Positions 51,363 through 61,004 of a stretch of DNA of 64,000 nt are shown piece after piece; position 1 is the first letter of the stretch; every line of letters starts with the position of its first letter. The DNA comes from CAVXYG01 sp963766005. GTDB lineage: Bacteria > Actinomycetota > Actinomycetes > S36-B12 > GCA-2699445. Made by a program: the position numbers and the translations under genes. The notes below the pieces were generated by a model, which ran no database searches, was not told the DNA's origin, and saw only the letters and a list, made by a program, of their open reading frames with translations. The DNA lies in assembly GCA_963766005.1 (NCBI GenBank), contig CAVXYG010000008.1, positions 124,001 through 188,000 of the forward strand, in the 5' to 3' direction.

Positions 51363-51684
51363 CGGTGACCCCAATCCGAGGAGTAGATACGTCTAGCGCA
51401 ACTGTAGGGACGGCGGGACGATCATGGGCAGAAATCCGACGGGAAGTTGTCCGCATCCTCGCGGCTCAGTGAACCCGAGCAACGCTCGGCGTCCGACATG
51501 TCCGATATGCGGATGTTACTGTCCGGTTCCCGTTGTGTTCGCTCTCGACGGCCAACCTACATTGGGAAACGCCAGTGTGATTCGGACTTGAGGGGGTCCG
51601 GACCTTCAGGGTATCCCCGCAGCATGGAGCTCTGCTCAGCCACCCCCTTTTCTGGTTCGTTCTGACGCCGGGACGAGGCAACGG
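51363..51684 (+). promoter_or_regulatory. rex-hem operon upstream region
   Basis: This 322-bp gap is less GC-rich than its flanks. CCGACATGTCCG (51493-51504) followed by CGATATGCGG resembles the palindrome at 1827-1842 and the motif around 9631. TTGAGG (51589-51594) and GGTATCCC near 51611 are a loose -35/-10 pair for rex. I did not find the Rex palindrome TTGTGAAnnnnTTCACAA, although TTGTGTTCG (51533-51541) is a half-like fragment. Confidence 0.4.
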
Positions 51685-52394
51685 ATGGGGGTGGGGATGC
51701 AGCAGGAGGAGCCGGACGGCGCCGCAGAGGCAGTGCGCGGCATCCCGACAGCGGTGATCGCTCGACTGCCGGAGCTCCTGCGAGTCCTCGACGGGGCCGC
51801 CCGGCGCGGCATCCACACCCTGTCCTCCGACGACCTCGCCGGCGGCATCGACACCAGCAGCGCAATGATCCGCAAGGACCTGTCACTGCTCGGCTTCACG
51901 GGGACCAGGGGCGTCGGATACGACGTCGCCGACCTGCGGGCCCAGGTGGCCTCGGCGCTCGGCCTCGCAGCGTCCCGTCCGGTCGCACTCGTCGGGGTCG
52001 GGCATCTCGGCCGGGCGCTCATGGCGTATCCGGGATTCGTCGAGCAGGGGTTCCGCATCGCGGCGGCCTTCGACGCCGATCCTCGGTCGTCGGCATCCGG
52101 ATCGCCGCCGCGGGTATCGAGGCCGGGCTTGAGGTGCACGACGCCGCCCTGCTCGAGCAGGTGCTGGGCGACCTCGACATCCGCATGGCGATCCTCACGC
52201 TGCCCGCCGCCAGCGCCCAATCGATTGCCGACAGGCTCATCGCCGCAGGCGTGGTCAGCCTGCTGAACTTCGCGCCCGTGGCGCTGTCGATACCGCCGCA
52301 CGTCGAGGTGCGGCGAACGGACCTGGCCGCCGAGCTGCAGGTCCTCGCCTTCCACGCGCGGCGGGCGCCCGCCCCGACGGGTGCGCTCGCATGA
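51685..52394 (+). CDS. rex: Redox-sensing transcriptional repressor Rex, frameshifted
   Basis: Rex senses the NADH/NAD+ ratio and represses respiratory genes when NADH is low. The first frame gives the winged helix (RLPELLRVLDGAARRGIHTLSSDDLAGG, AMIRKDLSLLGFTGTRGVGYDVADL) and Rossmann start VALVGVGHLGRALMAYPGF; the second (up to 52394) gives EVHDAALLEQVLGDLDIRMAIL and LLNFAPVALSIP. Adding one base at 52082/52083 restores DADPSVVGIRIAAAGIEAGLE, about 237 residues. ATG 51685 or 51697. The stop overlaps hemA (ATGA), as in Streptomyces, where Rex controls hemA. Confidence 0.85.
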
Positions 52395-53705
52395 CGCTGC
52401 TCGCCATCGGGATCAATCACCACTCCGCGCCGCTGCGGGTGCTGGAGGATCTGGCGGTCGATCCCGACGGCCTGCGCGCCCTGGCCGCCGATGCCGTCCT
52501 GTCGACCTCGGTCAGCGAGGTCATGGTGCTGGCCACGTGCAACCGGCTGGAACTGCTCGCCGACGTGACGGCCTTCCACTCCTCCACGCTGGATATGTCC
52601 GACCTGCTCGCCAAGGCGATGCGAACCGACCGGGACGAGCTGCTGCCCCACCTGCACATGAGCTACGGCGATCAGGCCGCGCGGCACCTGTTCGAGGTCG
52701 CCTCCGGACTGGACTCCCTGGTGGTCGGCGAGCAGCAGATCGTCGGGCAGGTCCGCAGCGCCCTGGCGCAGGCGCAGGACTGCGGCACGGCGGCTCGGCG
52801 CCTCAACCGCGTGACGCAAGCGGCCCTGCGCTGCGCGAAGCGGATCCACACCCAGACCGGGATCGACCGGCATGGCGCCAGCGTCGTCTCGGTCGGCCTC
52901 GACGAGGCGGCGCAGCTGTTGCCCATGCCGTGGCCTCGCGCCGACGTCGTCGTTGTGGGGGCGGGGGCCATGTCGTCGCTGGCCCTTGCCACGCTGGCGG
53001 AATCCGGCGTGCGGGACCTCACGATCGTGAATCGGACCCCTGAGAAGGCGGAATCGGTGGCCGCGCTGCACGGTGCGCGCACCGCCGGGCCTGGCCGAAC
53101 TGCCCCAGTTGGCGCGCCGTGCGGACCTGATCATCACCTGTACCGGCTCGACCGACATCATCCTCGGCGCCGCGCAGGTGGCGTCGTGCCGATCCGGCGA
53201 CGACCGGCCCCTGACGGTGCTCGATCTGGCGATGCCGCACGACAGCGACCCCGCGCTGGCGGCCCTGCCCGGGGTGTCCCGGATCGCGCTGGCCGATCTC
53301 GTCGGCCGCCCCGGGACGGCTGCCGGCGAGGATGATGTGCGGCAGGCGCGGGCCATCCTGGACGAGGAACTGGCCGCCCACATCGCCGGTGAGGCGCGGC
53401 GCCGCCTGGACCCGCTCGTGGTCTCGCTGCGGGCGCGCGCCGGGGAGCACGTAGCGCACGAAGCCGATCGGATCCGGGCGCGCCTGGGGCACCTGTCCCA
53501 CGACGACCTGGCCGAGATCGAGCACGCGCTGCGCCGGGCCGTGAACGCGCTGCTCCACACCCCGACCGTTCGGGTCAAGGAACTGGCAGCCGACCCCGAG
53601 GGCCAGCGGTTCGCCGACGCGCTGCACTCCCTGTTCGACCTGCCGGCCTCGACCCTGGAGCCCCTCGGGCGCACCGAGAGCGACGACGAGGGGGAGTGGT
53701 GGTGA
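52391..53705 (+). CDS. hemA: Glutamyl-tRNA reductase, frameshifted
   Basis: HemA reduces glutamyl-tRNA to glutamate-1-semialdehyde, the first step of haem synthesis by the C5 pathway. The first frame starts MTLLAIGINHHSAPLRVLEDL, has the catalytic Cys (ATCNRLEL, Cys50), VGEQQIVGQVRSAL, GASVVSVGLDEAAQ and the NADPH site VVVVGAGAMSSLALATL; it breaks at about 53091, where an extra C in GGGCCTGG shifts to a second frame LAELPQLARRADLIITCTGS and the C-terminal dimerisation helices. Repaired length is about 438 residues. Start overlaps rex; stop overlaps hemC. Confidence 0.88.
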
Positions 53706-54622
53706 TGGCCGTACGGATCGCTACTCGTCGCTCCCGGCTCGCGCTTGCCCAGTCCCGGCAGATCGCCGACCGGATCGCATCGCTGACCGGCGGCGCGGTC
53801 GAACTCGTCGGCGTCGCCACCTCCGGCGACGACACCTCCCGGCCCATCGAGGCGCTCGGGAGCACCGGGGTCTTCGTGACCGCCGTCCGCGAGGCCGTCC
53901 TGGACGGCCGCGCGGACCTCGCCGTGCACTCGATGAAGGATCTGCCCACGGCGCCGACCGACGGCCTGCTGCTGGCTGCCGTCCCGACCAGGGAGGACCC
54001 GCGCGACGCCCTGTGCTCCGGCGGGGGTCGGGCATTGGCCGACCTGCCGCCCGGCTCGCGGGTCGCCACGGGCAGCCCCCGACGCATCGCCCAGCTGCGC
54101 TCGGTCCGACCCGATCTGGACTACCTCCCGATCCGGGGCAACGTCGAGACCAGGTTGCGCCGCATCGCCGAGAGCCAGGCCGATGCCGTCGTCCTCGCCG
54201 CCGCCGGCCTGCACCGGCTCGGCCGTGCCGATGCGGTCGCCGAGTACCTCCCGGTCGATGTCTGCACCCCCGCCCCCGCACAGGGGGCCCTTGCCGTCGA
54301 GTGTCGCGCCGATCTCCGCGACACCGCACTGCTCGCAGCGCTCGCCAGCCTCGATGATGCGGACACGCGCATCGCGGCAACGGTGGAGCGCCGCCTGCTG
54401 GCCGCGCTGGAGGCCGGATGCACCGCACCTGTCGGTGCGTACGGCGTCCTGCGCGGTACCGAGATCACCGTCACGGCGGTCGTCGCGGATATTTCCGGCG
54501 CGACCGTCATTCGCCTGTCCGATACCGGCCCGGTGGCGGCCGCCGAGCACCTGGGCGATGCCCTGGCTGCTCGCCTGCTCGCCGCCGGAGCCACCGGCCT
54601 ACTGGGGGAGCGGATCCCATGA
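53705..54622 (+). CDS. hemC: Hydroxymethylbilane synthase (porphobilinogen deaminase)
   Basis: HemC joins four porphobilinogens into hydroxymethylbilane. The 305-residue protein has VRIATRRSRLALAQSRQIAD, LAVHSMKDLPT, VATGSPRRIAQLRS, IRGNVETRLRRI and the dipyrromethane-cofactor Cys in GCTAPVGAYG (Cys239). Start TGATG overlap with hemA by one base; stop overlap with hemD by 4 nt. The upstream in-frame ATG at 53696 is less likely than 53705. Confidence 0.94.
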   Translation: MAVRIATRRSRLALAQSRQIADRIASLTGGAVELVGVATSGDDTSRPIEALGSTGVFVTAVREAVLDGRADLAVHSMKDLPTAPTDGLLLAAVPTREDPRDALCSGGGRALADLPPGSRVATGSPRRIAQLRSVRPDLDYLPIRGNVETRLRRIAESQADAVVLAAAGLHRLGRADAVAEYLPVDVCTPAPAQGALAVECRADLRDTALLAALASLDDADTRIAATVERRLLAALEAGCTAPVGAYGVLRGTEITVTAVVADISGATVIRLSDTGPVAAAEHLGDALAARLLAAGATGLLGERIP

Positions 54623-56262
54623 GCACGAGCGCACAACACCCGGAGCAGCACGCATCGATCACTGCGCGAGACTGGTCGGTGCAACCCGCCGGCCCAGTCG
54701 TCCTGGTGGTGGCAGGGCCCGGTGACCCGGAGTTGGTCACCGTGCGCGGGCGGGGGGTGCTCGGCAACGCCGACATCATCGTCAGCGACCCCGAAGTCGT
54801 CGCGATCGCCGAGCAGTTCGGCCGCGGCTGCTGCGAGGTGCTGCCGGCGCTGGACGACGACGGCCAGCCCTTGAGCCACGCCGCCCGAGTCGCCCTGGTC
54901 GCCGGGTTCGCCCGCCAGGGCAAGGCCGTGGCCCGGTTGCTGTCCGGTGATCCGATCATGGATGGCTCGCTGCGGCTGGAATCGGAGGCCCTGGTGAGCG
55001 CCGGTCTGCACTACGAGGTCGCCCCCGGGGTGAGCCCGCTGACCGGCATTCCGGCCTTCGCCGGCTACGGATTGACCGGCGGCCGCGTCCGCGAGGTGCG
55101 CGTGGTCGACGGGCACGACCCCCAGGTCGATCTGGCGCCCTCGGCAGACGGCCGTTCCACCCTCGTCATCGTCAACGCCGCCGAGCGCGCCACCGACTTC
55201 GCCAAGCGGTTGCTCGCCGCGGGGTGGCCGGAGCAGACGCCGTGCGCGGTGACCGTGGAGGGCTCGACGGTGGACCAGCGGACGGTGGCCGCCACGCTGG
55301 CCGAGCTGCCCGCGGCGCTCAAGGCATCCGGCCAGACCGGCGCCGGCATGCTCGTCGTCGGCGAGGTGGTGGGCCAGCGCGGCGAGGGCTCGTGGTTCGA
55401 GAGCAAGCCGCTGTTCGGCTGGCGGGTCCTGGTGCCCCGCACCAAGGAGCAGGCAGCGACCCTGTCCGACCAGCTGCGCACCTACGGCGCGGTGCCGGTG
55501 GAGGTGCCCACGATCTCGGTGGAGCCGCCGCGGACCCCGCAGCAGATGGAGCGCGCCGTGCACGGCCTGGTCTCGGGACGCTATGAGTGGATCGCCTTCA
55601 CCTCCTCCAACGCCGTGCGCGCCGTCTGCGAGAAGTTCCAGCAGTACGGTCTGGATGCGCGCAGCTTCGCAGGGCTGAAGGTCGCCGCGATCGGGGAGCA
55701 CACCGCCGCCGCGCTGAAGGCATTCGGAGTCAACCCCGACCTTGTGCCCTCCGGAGAGCAGAGCAGCCTCGGCCTGCTCGACGTGTTCCCCGAGTACGAC
55801 GACGCGGTCGATCCCATCAACCGGGTGTTCCTCCCCCGGGCGGATATCGCCACCGACACCCTCGTGGCCGGCATGAACGACCTCGGCTGGGAGGTCGACG
55901 ACATCACCGCGTACCGCACCGTCCGCGCCTCGCCGCCGCCGGCGCCCATCCGCGAGGCGATCAAGACCGGCGGGTTCGACGCGGTGCTGTTCACCTCGTC
56001 CTCCACGGTGCGCAACCTCATCGGCATCGCCGGCAAGCCGCATGCCAGCACGGTCATCGCCGCGATCGGCCCTGCCACCGCTGCGACGGCGGAGGAGCAC
56101 GGTTTGCGAGTGCATGTCCGCGCGCCGCAGCCCTCGGCGCCGGAGCTTGCCTCGGCGCTGGCCCGCTACGGAGAGGAACTGCGCGTGGCCGCCCTGGAGA
56201 ACGGCTCGAGCTCCTGGCGCCCGAGCAAGCGCCGCGGGTCGCAACGGCGCCGCGCCAACTGA
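54619..56262 (+). CDS. hemD: Fused uroporphyrinogen-III methyltransferase-like / uroporphyrinogen-III synthase
   Basis: A 547-residue protein with an N-terminal SUMT/tetrapyrrole-methylase-like domain (VVAGPGDPELVTVRGRGVL, about 30-48; LLSGDPIMDGSLRLESEAL; EVAPGVSPLTGIPAFAGYGL) and a C-terminal HemD (WRVLVPRTKEQAATLSDQLRTYG from about 269; FTSSNAVRAVCEKF; VLFTSSSTVRNLIGI). The synthase closes the tetrapyrrole ring. In the methylase part the SAM-binding GDPxxFGR block reads GDPIMDGSL, so its activity is doubtful. Fusions of this kind are common in actinobacteria. C-terminus ends in Arg/Lys-rich SKRRGSQRRRAN. Confidence 0.9.
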   Translation: MSTSAQHPEQHASITARDWSVQPAGPVVLVVAGPGDPELVTVRGRGVLGNADIIVSDPEVVAIAEQFGRGCCEVLPALDDDGQPLSHAARVALVAGFARQGKAVARLLSGDPIMDGSLRLESEALVSAGLHYEVAPGVSPLTGIPAFAGYGLTGGRVREVRVVDGHDPQVDLAPSADGRSTLVIVNAAERATDFAKRLLAAGWPEQTPCAVTVEGSTVDQRTVAATLAELPAALKASGQTGAGMLVVGEVVGQRGEGSWFESKPLFGWRVLVPRTKEQAATLSDQLRTYGAVPVEVPTISVEPPRTPQQMERAVHGLVSGRYEWIAFTSSNAVRAVCEKFQQYGLDARSFAGLKVAAIGEHTAAALKAFGVNPDLVPSGEQSSLGLLDVFPEYDDAVDPINRVFLPRADIATDTLVAGMNDLGWEVDDITAYRTVRASPPPAPIREAIKTGGFDAVLFTSSSTVRNLIGIAGKPHASTVIAAIGPATAATAEEHGLRVHVRAPQPSAPELASALARYGEELRVAALENGSSSWRPSKRRGSQRRRAN

Positions 56263-56263
56263 C

Positions 56264-57241
56264 ATGGCACTGCCGCAGCGGCCGCGCCGCCTGCGCACCG
56301 GTGCGGCCGTGCGCCGCTTGGTTCGCGAGACCGACCTGGCGCCGCGCCGCCTGGTGCAGCCGCTGTTCGTCGCCGAGGCCCTGACCGAGCCGCGGGCCGT
56401 CGACTCGATGCCGGGTGTCGTCCAGCACACTCTGCAGTCACTACCGGTTGCGCTGCGGGCGTGCGCGGAGGCCGGTGTCGGCGGTGTCATGCTGTTCGGG
56501 ATCCCGGCGCGGCGCGATGCCTGCGGGTCGGGGGCAGATGCGGCCGATGGAATCCTGAACCGGGCGTTGCGCCTCGCCCGGGACGAGGCGGGCGACGACC
56601 TGGTCGTGATCGCCGACCTCTGCCTCGACGAATTCACCGACCACGGCCACTGCGGGGTCCTCGATGCGGCCGGCCGTGTGGACAACGACGCGACGCTGCA
56701 GCGCTATGGCGAGATGGCCCGGTCACAGGCAGCCGCCGGGGCGGACGTGCTCGGGTGCAGCGGGATGATGGACGGCCAGATCGGTGCTGTCCGCGTCGCC
56801 CTCGACGAGGCCGGACGCACCGACGTCGGTTTGCTCGCCTACGCGGCGAAGTACGCCAGCGCCTTCTACGGCCCGTTCCGGGACGCCGTGGATTCCTCGC
56901 TCGCCGGGGATCGCCGCACCTACCAGCAGGACCCCGGCAACCGGCGGGAGGCCCGCCGTGAGGCGCTCCTGGATCTGCATGAGGGCGCCGACATCGTGAT
57001 GGTGAAGCCGGCCCTGGCCTACTTGGACGTACTCTCCGACGTCGCCGCGCTGGCCGATCGGCCGGTCTGGGCGTACCAGGTATCCGGCGAGTACGCCATG
57101 ATCGAGGCAGCCGCCGGGAACGGGTGGCTCGATCGCGACGCGGTCATCGACGAGACGCTCCTGGGCATCCGGCGAGCGGGTGCCGATGCGATCGTCACCT
57201 ACTGGGCGGTCGAGGTGGCGCAGCGCCTGGCGCGGGGCTGA
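56264..57241 (+). CDS. hemB: Delta-aminolevulinic acid dehydratase
   Basis: HemB condenses two ALA into porphobilinogen. The 325-residue protein has RRLVQPLFV, IADLCLDEFTDHGHCGVL (metal-binding Cys pair), SGMMDGQIGAVR, LAYAAKYASAFYGPFRDA (catalytic Lys) and DIVMVKPALAYLDVL (second Lys). ATG 1 nt after the hemD stop. It ends the main haem operon; hemL is 4.3 kb away. Confidence 0.95.
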   Translation: MALPQRPRRLRTGAAVRRLVRETDLAPRRLVQPLFVAEALTEPRAVDSMPGVVQHTLQSLPVALRACAEAGVGGVMLFGIPARRDACGSGADAADGILNRALRLARDEAGDDLVVIADLCLDEFTDHGHCGVLDAAGRVDNDATLQRYGEMARSQAAAGADVLGCSGMMDGQIGAVRVALDEAGRTDVGLLAYAAKYASAFYGPFRDAVDSSLAGDRRTYQQDPGNRREARREALLDLHEGADIVMVKPALAYLDVLSDVAALADRPVWAYQVSGEYAMIEAAAGNGWLDRDAVIDETLLGIRRAGADAIVTYWAVEVAQRLARG

Positions 57242-57484
57242 CCCGGGCCCGGCCCGGCCCGGCAAGCACTCGGCCAAGCCCGGCCAGCACTGGGCGTGTC
57301 GTTCCGGCACCAGCACCGCACCGACCGGCCTCGAACCGCGTTGCAGCGCAACGGCTTTCTCGCTGCGTCGCTACCGAGCGTAGCTGCGCTGCTACGAAAT
57401 CGAGGGAAAAGCGCTGCCAAGCCCTCACCCTCCGCATAGATTCCTGGTAGCGCGTCGCTGGACGTGCGTAGAGGAGTACGGGCT
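57242..57484 (+). other. Spacer between hemB and the membrane-protein genes
   Basis: A 243-bp gap with CCCGGCCCGGCCCGG repeats just after hemB, a CGTAGC/GCTACG hairpin (57378-57395) and GAGGAG (57471-57476) as ribosome site. No gene seen. It probably contains the promoter for the next gene. Confidence 0.35.
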
Positions 57485-58048
57485 ATGGGACGCACCTTTC
57501 TTGGCGGCTTGGCGCTCTTCGGGGCGGCCGCCGCTGCAATCGGACTGGACTCGCTGCTGGGACTGGGCCTGGGTTTTGCCCTGCTCGGCATCTCCATCGG
57601 CGGCGTGCTCGGACTGGTCGGCGACGGCACGATCCTTGGCCGGCTGCTGGGCTACGTCATCGGCGTTGCCGTGGTGCTGGCCGCCTACATCGGGCGGGTG
57701 CTGGTGGGCAACAGTTCCGACCTCGGGCTGCTCGCGGGTGCCGTAGTCATCATCGGCGCCCTGACCCTGATGGCCGCTGTGTCCAAGAACTGGCTGCCGA
57801 TGTGGGCCGGGCTGCTGGGCGCTGTGACCGTGATCGGTGCCTATGAGGCGGCCTTCGAGGAGGCGCCGCAGAACATCTTGTCCGAACTGCTGCCGGAGGT
57901 CTCCACGGCACTCGTCCCAGTTGCGCTGGCATTCCTGGCGACGCTGTGGTTCAGCGCCAGCAGCGGCGATCAGGGCCCACCACCACCCCAGCGGGAAGAG
58001 CCGGATTCCTGGACGCCGTGGCAGGAGCAATCGGAGGTGTCATCATGA
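57485..58048 (+). CDS. Membrane protein of unknown function in the haem region
   Basis: A 187-residue protein with about five or six helices (FLGGLALFGAAAAAIGLDSL, LGLGLGFALLGISIGGVLGL, LLGYVIGVAVVLAAYIG, LLAGAVVIIGALTLMAAV, WAGLLGAVTVIGAY, LVPVALAFLATLWF) and a charged Pro-rich tail (PPPPQREEPDSWTPWQEQ). No domain recognised. Its stop overlaps the following ATG by 4 nt and GGAGG lies inside its end, so the two are coupled. In M. tuberculosis a membrane protein (Rv0513) also follows hemB, so this may be its equivalent. Confidence 0.7.
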   Translation: MGRTFLGGLALFGAAAAAIGLDSLLGLGLGFALLGISIGGVLGLVGDGTILGRLLGYVIGVAVVLAAYIGRVLVGNSSDLGLLAGAVVIIGALTLMAAVSKNWLPMWAGLLGAVTVIGAYEAAFEEAPQNILSELLPEVSTALVPVALAFLATLWFSASSGDQGPPPPQREEPDSWTPWQEQSEVSS

Positions 58049-60906
58049 TGCGCCGTTCCTTGCGCAGCGCGGTCGGGATCGCGGCCTGCACCGGTATTGC
58101 TGCGGCGGTCGCGCTGCCGGGGACCGCCGGCGCCCAGAGCTCCGGGGATGCCACGGCGTACGTCACGCGGGCCGTACTGCTGCAGGCCAACGCCGAAGCC
58201 GAGGTCGCCCGCGCCACGCTCATCACCCAGATCCAGGTCGACGGCCAGGGCGAAGTCTCCTTCGCGGTGCCGACGGTCGAGGGGGGCGACCCCAGCAACA
58301 TGGATAGCTTCGGCGGACCCGACGTCGAGAACGGCGAGGCGGTGTACACCGTCGACGCCGATGGGCCGGAGACCTTCCGCACCGCGCAGGACTTCGATCC
58401 GGCCGTCGTGCCGGTGGACCTCGACATCAAGGCCACCCTGGACGGCCGGCCGATCGAGGTGTCGGAGTTGACCGGCGTCACGGGCGAGGTCGTGCTGGAG
58501 TACACCGCCCGCAACACCACCGGGACCGAGACCACCCTGGAGTACCAGGACGGCTCGGGGGCCACCCTCAGCGAGAACATCACGCTGACCACGGCCATGG
58601 GCGGCACGCTGGACATCGTCTTCCCGCCGTCATGGGCCGAGATCAGCAGCGAGGACGCCACCGTGGTCTCCGGCGATGGCACCGGCGATACCCAGGTCAG
58701 CGGCAGTTGGACCCTGTTCGAGCCCTTCGGCGAGCCGGAGGGCACCATCGCCATCACCGCACAGGTCACCGATGCCGACATGCCGCCGGCGAACCTGAAG
58801 TTCACGGTGCTCCAGCCGCAGGACAACCCCACCGCGCGGGCCCTGTCTGCCTCGCTCGCGGGCGGGGCGGAGACCGGGACATCGATCTACGACGCCGGGG
58901 CCCAGCTCGAGGACGGAGCGACGCAGTTGGAGGAGGGTCTGGCCGAGGCCAGCGCCGGCGCGGACGAGATCGCCAGCGGCGTGGCCAACACCCTGCAGCC
59001 CGGGGTGAACGAGCTCAACGACGGCGTGCAGAACACGCTTGCACCAGGCGTGAACGAGCTCAACGACGGCGTGCAGAACAGCCTCGTCCCGGGCGTGAAC
59101 CAACTCGTCAACGAACTCGGCGACCTGCCGGGCACCGTCACCGGCAGCGCCGACTTCCAGCAGATCACCGGCGGCTTCGCCTCGCTGGACGGGGCTATCG
59201 AGGGCGTGCGGGACTCCCTGGGCGTGTTCTCCAGCAGCGGTGCAGGCCAGTACCTGACGGCCGGCGGCGATATCGACAAGACCCGGACCACGGCGGCCCG
59301 GACGCTGTGGTCGCTCATCTACGGCGTGCGCGCGGCAGATGTCCCGGCGGATAGCGCCGCAACGACGCCGACGACCGACACCGGCGGCCTGACCAACCCG
59401 GCGTGCAGTCTGGCCAATCCCACCGACCCGGCCAATCCCTGCGGTGCTTGGCAGGTCATCAAGGCGGTCAGCGAAGGGCTGAGCTCCTCGACGACCGGTC
59501 TGCCGGCCGCCAAGGCCGGCGTGGATCAGTCGCAGGCGGCCATCGACACGCAGATCTTGCCCGGTGTGGCCCAGTCCAAGGGCGGTGTCGACCAGATCAG
59601 CGCGGGGTTGACCGGGCAGGCGATTCCTGGCCTGGCCCAGATCCAGGGCGGCCTCGATGGCGCCTTCCAACAGCTGACCTCGATGGCTCCGCCGGACGGC
59701 GGCGCCTTCGCGATCGCAACGTTGGCCAATCTGCTCGGGTGCGCCCTCAAGGCACCCCCGGCCGGGGCAACCGGACCCATCGTGGACGGTGCGATCCCCT
59801 GCGCGAATGTGACCGGGACCGGCCCGGTGGCGGCAGCGGTCCTGGAGGGCCTCACCACCTCGATCTACAAGGCCGCCGATCCGGCGAACCCGGCCAACAG
59901 CGGACTCGCAGCGCTGCTGGGGCAGGTGCTCTCACCCGCCACCGGCCAGGTGAGTGCCGGAGTCGGCGACGCCGCCGCGGGGCTTGGTCAGGTCAGCGCC
60001 GGGCTCGGCCAGGTCGAAGGCGGCCTCGGCCAGGTCAGTGCCGGGTTGGGCCAGGTCAGCGCCGGACTCGGGGCGGCTGGAGCGACCGCCCCTGCCGCGC
60101 TGAACGAGTTGCTCTTGGTCATCACTTCCCAGCCGAACGGCAACCCGGACCCGAACACGCAACCCGGCAACACCGCCACCGGCATTCTCAGCGAACTGCG
60201 CGCCGCGCTGGCCCTGGGCGGCGTGGGCAGCAACGGGATTCCCGGGAAATGCGCCGGGTACAACACCCCGGGCGACCCGAAGAGTGGGCTGAACCCGAGC
60301 GCGACGCCGGATCAGATCGCGGCCACCTGTGCCGCGGCCGACGTGCTGAACGTCGCCCGCCTGGTGTCCGGGGTGCTGGCCACCGGCATCTCGACGACCC
60401 TGCTCCAGGGGATCTCCGATCAGTTGGTGGCAGGGGTGCAACCGCTGGCGGCAGGGGCGGGCGAGCTGGCTGCAGGCAGCCAGCAACTGGCCGACGGCGT
60501 GGGCGGCCTCGCGGCCGGTACCCAGCAACTGGCCGACGGCGTGGGGCCGCTCGCTGCCGGGACTCAGCAGCTCGCGGCGGGCCTCCCGGACGCCGTGGCC
60601 GGCGCGAACACCATCGTGAATGATGCCGCCAAGCCGCTGCAGGAATCGGGCAACGAAGCCGCAGTCGATTTCGCCCGGCAAGTCGCCCTCTACGACGCGA
60701 TGAACAACCAGGAGTTGGTGGATACCTACATCCCCGGCGGCCCGGCGGAAGGGGAGTCCGTGCGCTCCAGCGGCGTGTACTCCTTCGAACTGGCAGGCAC
60801 CGGCTCCGGCGGGATTGCTACCGGGGCCAACCTGGCACTGGCCTTGCTCGGGCTGGCAGGCGCCGGCCTGCTCGGGGTGTGGCTGGGGTCGCGCAACTCC
60901 GGGTAG
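58045..60906 (+). CDS. Large repeat-containing exported protein, membrane-anchored at the C-terminus
   Basis: A 953-residue protein: signal peptide (1-31, ending TAGAQ), a folded N-terminal part (about 32-265), then repeat-rich segments: 15-residue PGVNELNDGVQNTLA units (about 318-355), 7-residue GLGQVSA units (646-673) and 14-residue LAAGTQQLADGVGP units (about 809-850). It ends in one transmembrane helix (LALALLGLAGAGLLGVWL) without an LPXTG motif. The heptad LA.G..QL pattern resembles the helical repeats of YhgE/Pip (phage infection protein) surface proteins, but the Pip transporter helices are absent. It probably forms an elongated surface fibre. Start ATG at 58045 or 58048. Confidence 0.75.
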   Translation: MMRRSLRSAVGIAACTGIAAAVALPGTAGAQSSGDATAYVTRAVLLQANAEAEVARATLITQIQVDGQGEVSFAVPTVEGGDPSNMDSFGGPDVENGEAVYTVDADGPETFRTAQDFDPAVVPVDLDIKATLDGRPIEVSELTGVTGEVVLEYTARNTTGTETTLEYQDGSGATLSENITLTTAMGGTLDIVFPPSWAEISSEDATVVSGDGTGDTQVSGSWTLFEPFGEPEGTIAITAQVTDADMPPANLKFTVLQPQDNPTARALSASLAGGAETGTSIYDAGAQLEDGATQLEEGLAEASAGADEIASGVANTLQPGVNELNDGVQNTLAPGVNELNDGVQNSLVPGVNQLVNELGDLPGTVTGSADFQQITGGFASLDGAIEGVRDSLGVFSSSGAGQYLTAGGDIDKTRTTAARTLWSLIYGVRAADVPADSAATTPTTDTGGLTNPACSLANPTDPANPCGAWQVIKAVSEGLSSSTTGLPAAKAGVDQSQAAIDTQILPGVAQSKGGVDQISAGLTGQAIPGLAQIQGGLDGAFQQLTSMAPPDGGAFAIATLANLLGCALKAPPAGATGPIVDGAIPCANVTGTGPVAAAVLEGLTTSIYKAADPANPANSGLAALLGQVLSPATGQVSAGVGDAAAGLGQVSAGLGQVEGGLGQVSAGLGQVSAGLGAAGATAPAALNELLLVITSQPNGNPDPNTQPGNTATGILSELRAALALGGVGSNGIPGKCAGYNTPGDPKSGLNPSATPDQIAATCAAADVLNVARLVSGVLATGISTTLLQGISDQLVAGVQPLAAGAGELAAGSQQLADGVGGLAAGTQQLADGVGPLAAGTQQLAAGLPDAVAGANTIVNDAAKPLQESGNEAAVDFARQVALYDAMNNQELVDTYIPGGPAEGESVRSSGVYSFELAGTGSGGIATGANLALALLGLAGAGLLGVWLGSRNSG
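59005..59100 (+). repeat. 45-bp tandem repeat in the surface-protein gene
   Basis: GTGAAC begins at 59005, 59050 and 59095. The first two units are nearly identical (encoding VNELNDGVQNTLAPG / VNELNDGVQNSLVPG) and the third is truncated. Confidence 0.85.
59980..60063 (+). repeat. 21-bp tandem repeat (GLGQVSA x4)
   Basis: Four 21-bp units encode GLGQVSA, GLGQVEG, GLGQVSA, GLGQVSA: an exact heptad, compatible with a coiled-coil or helical fibre. A related 42-bp repeat (LAAGTQQLADGVGP) lies near 60469-60590. Confidence 0.85.
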
Positions 60907-61004
60907 GCCCAGACGTGTCACTGCGGGCCCCGGGCGCGCTCGGGGCCCGCAGCCTTGACCGGCCGTGTGAGGATGAGGCAGCGCAACGCTGCGAGGGGAG
61001 TGCC

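Noticed and set aside
51363..51684. Rex operator (TTGTGAAnnnnTTCACAA) before rex
   Set aside because: Searched by eye on both strands; only a half-like TTGTGTTCG is present, too weak to call.
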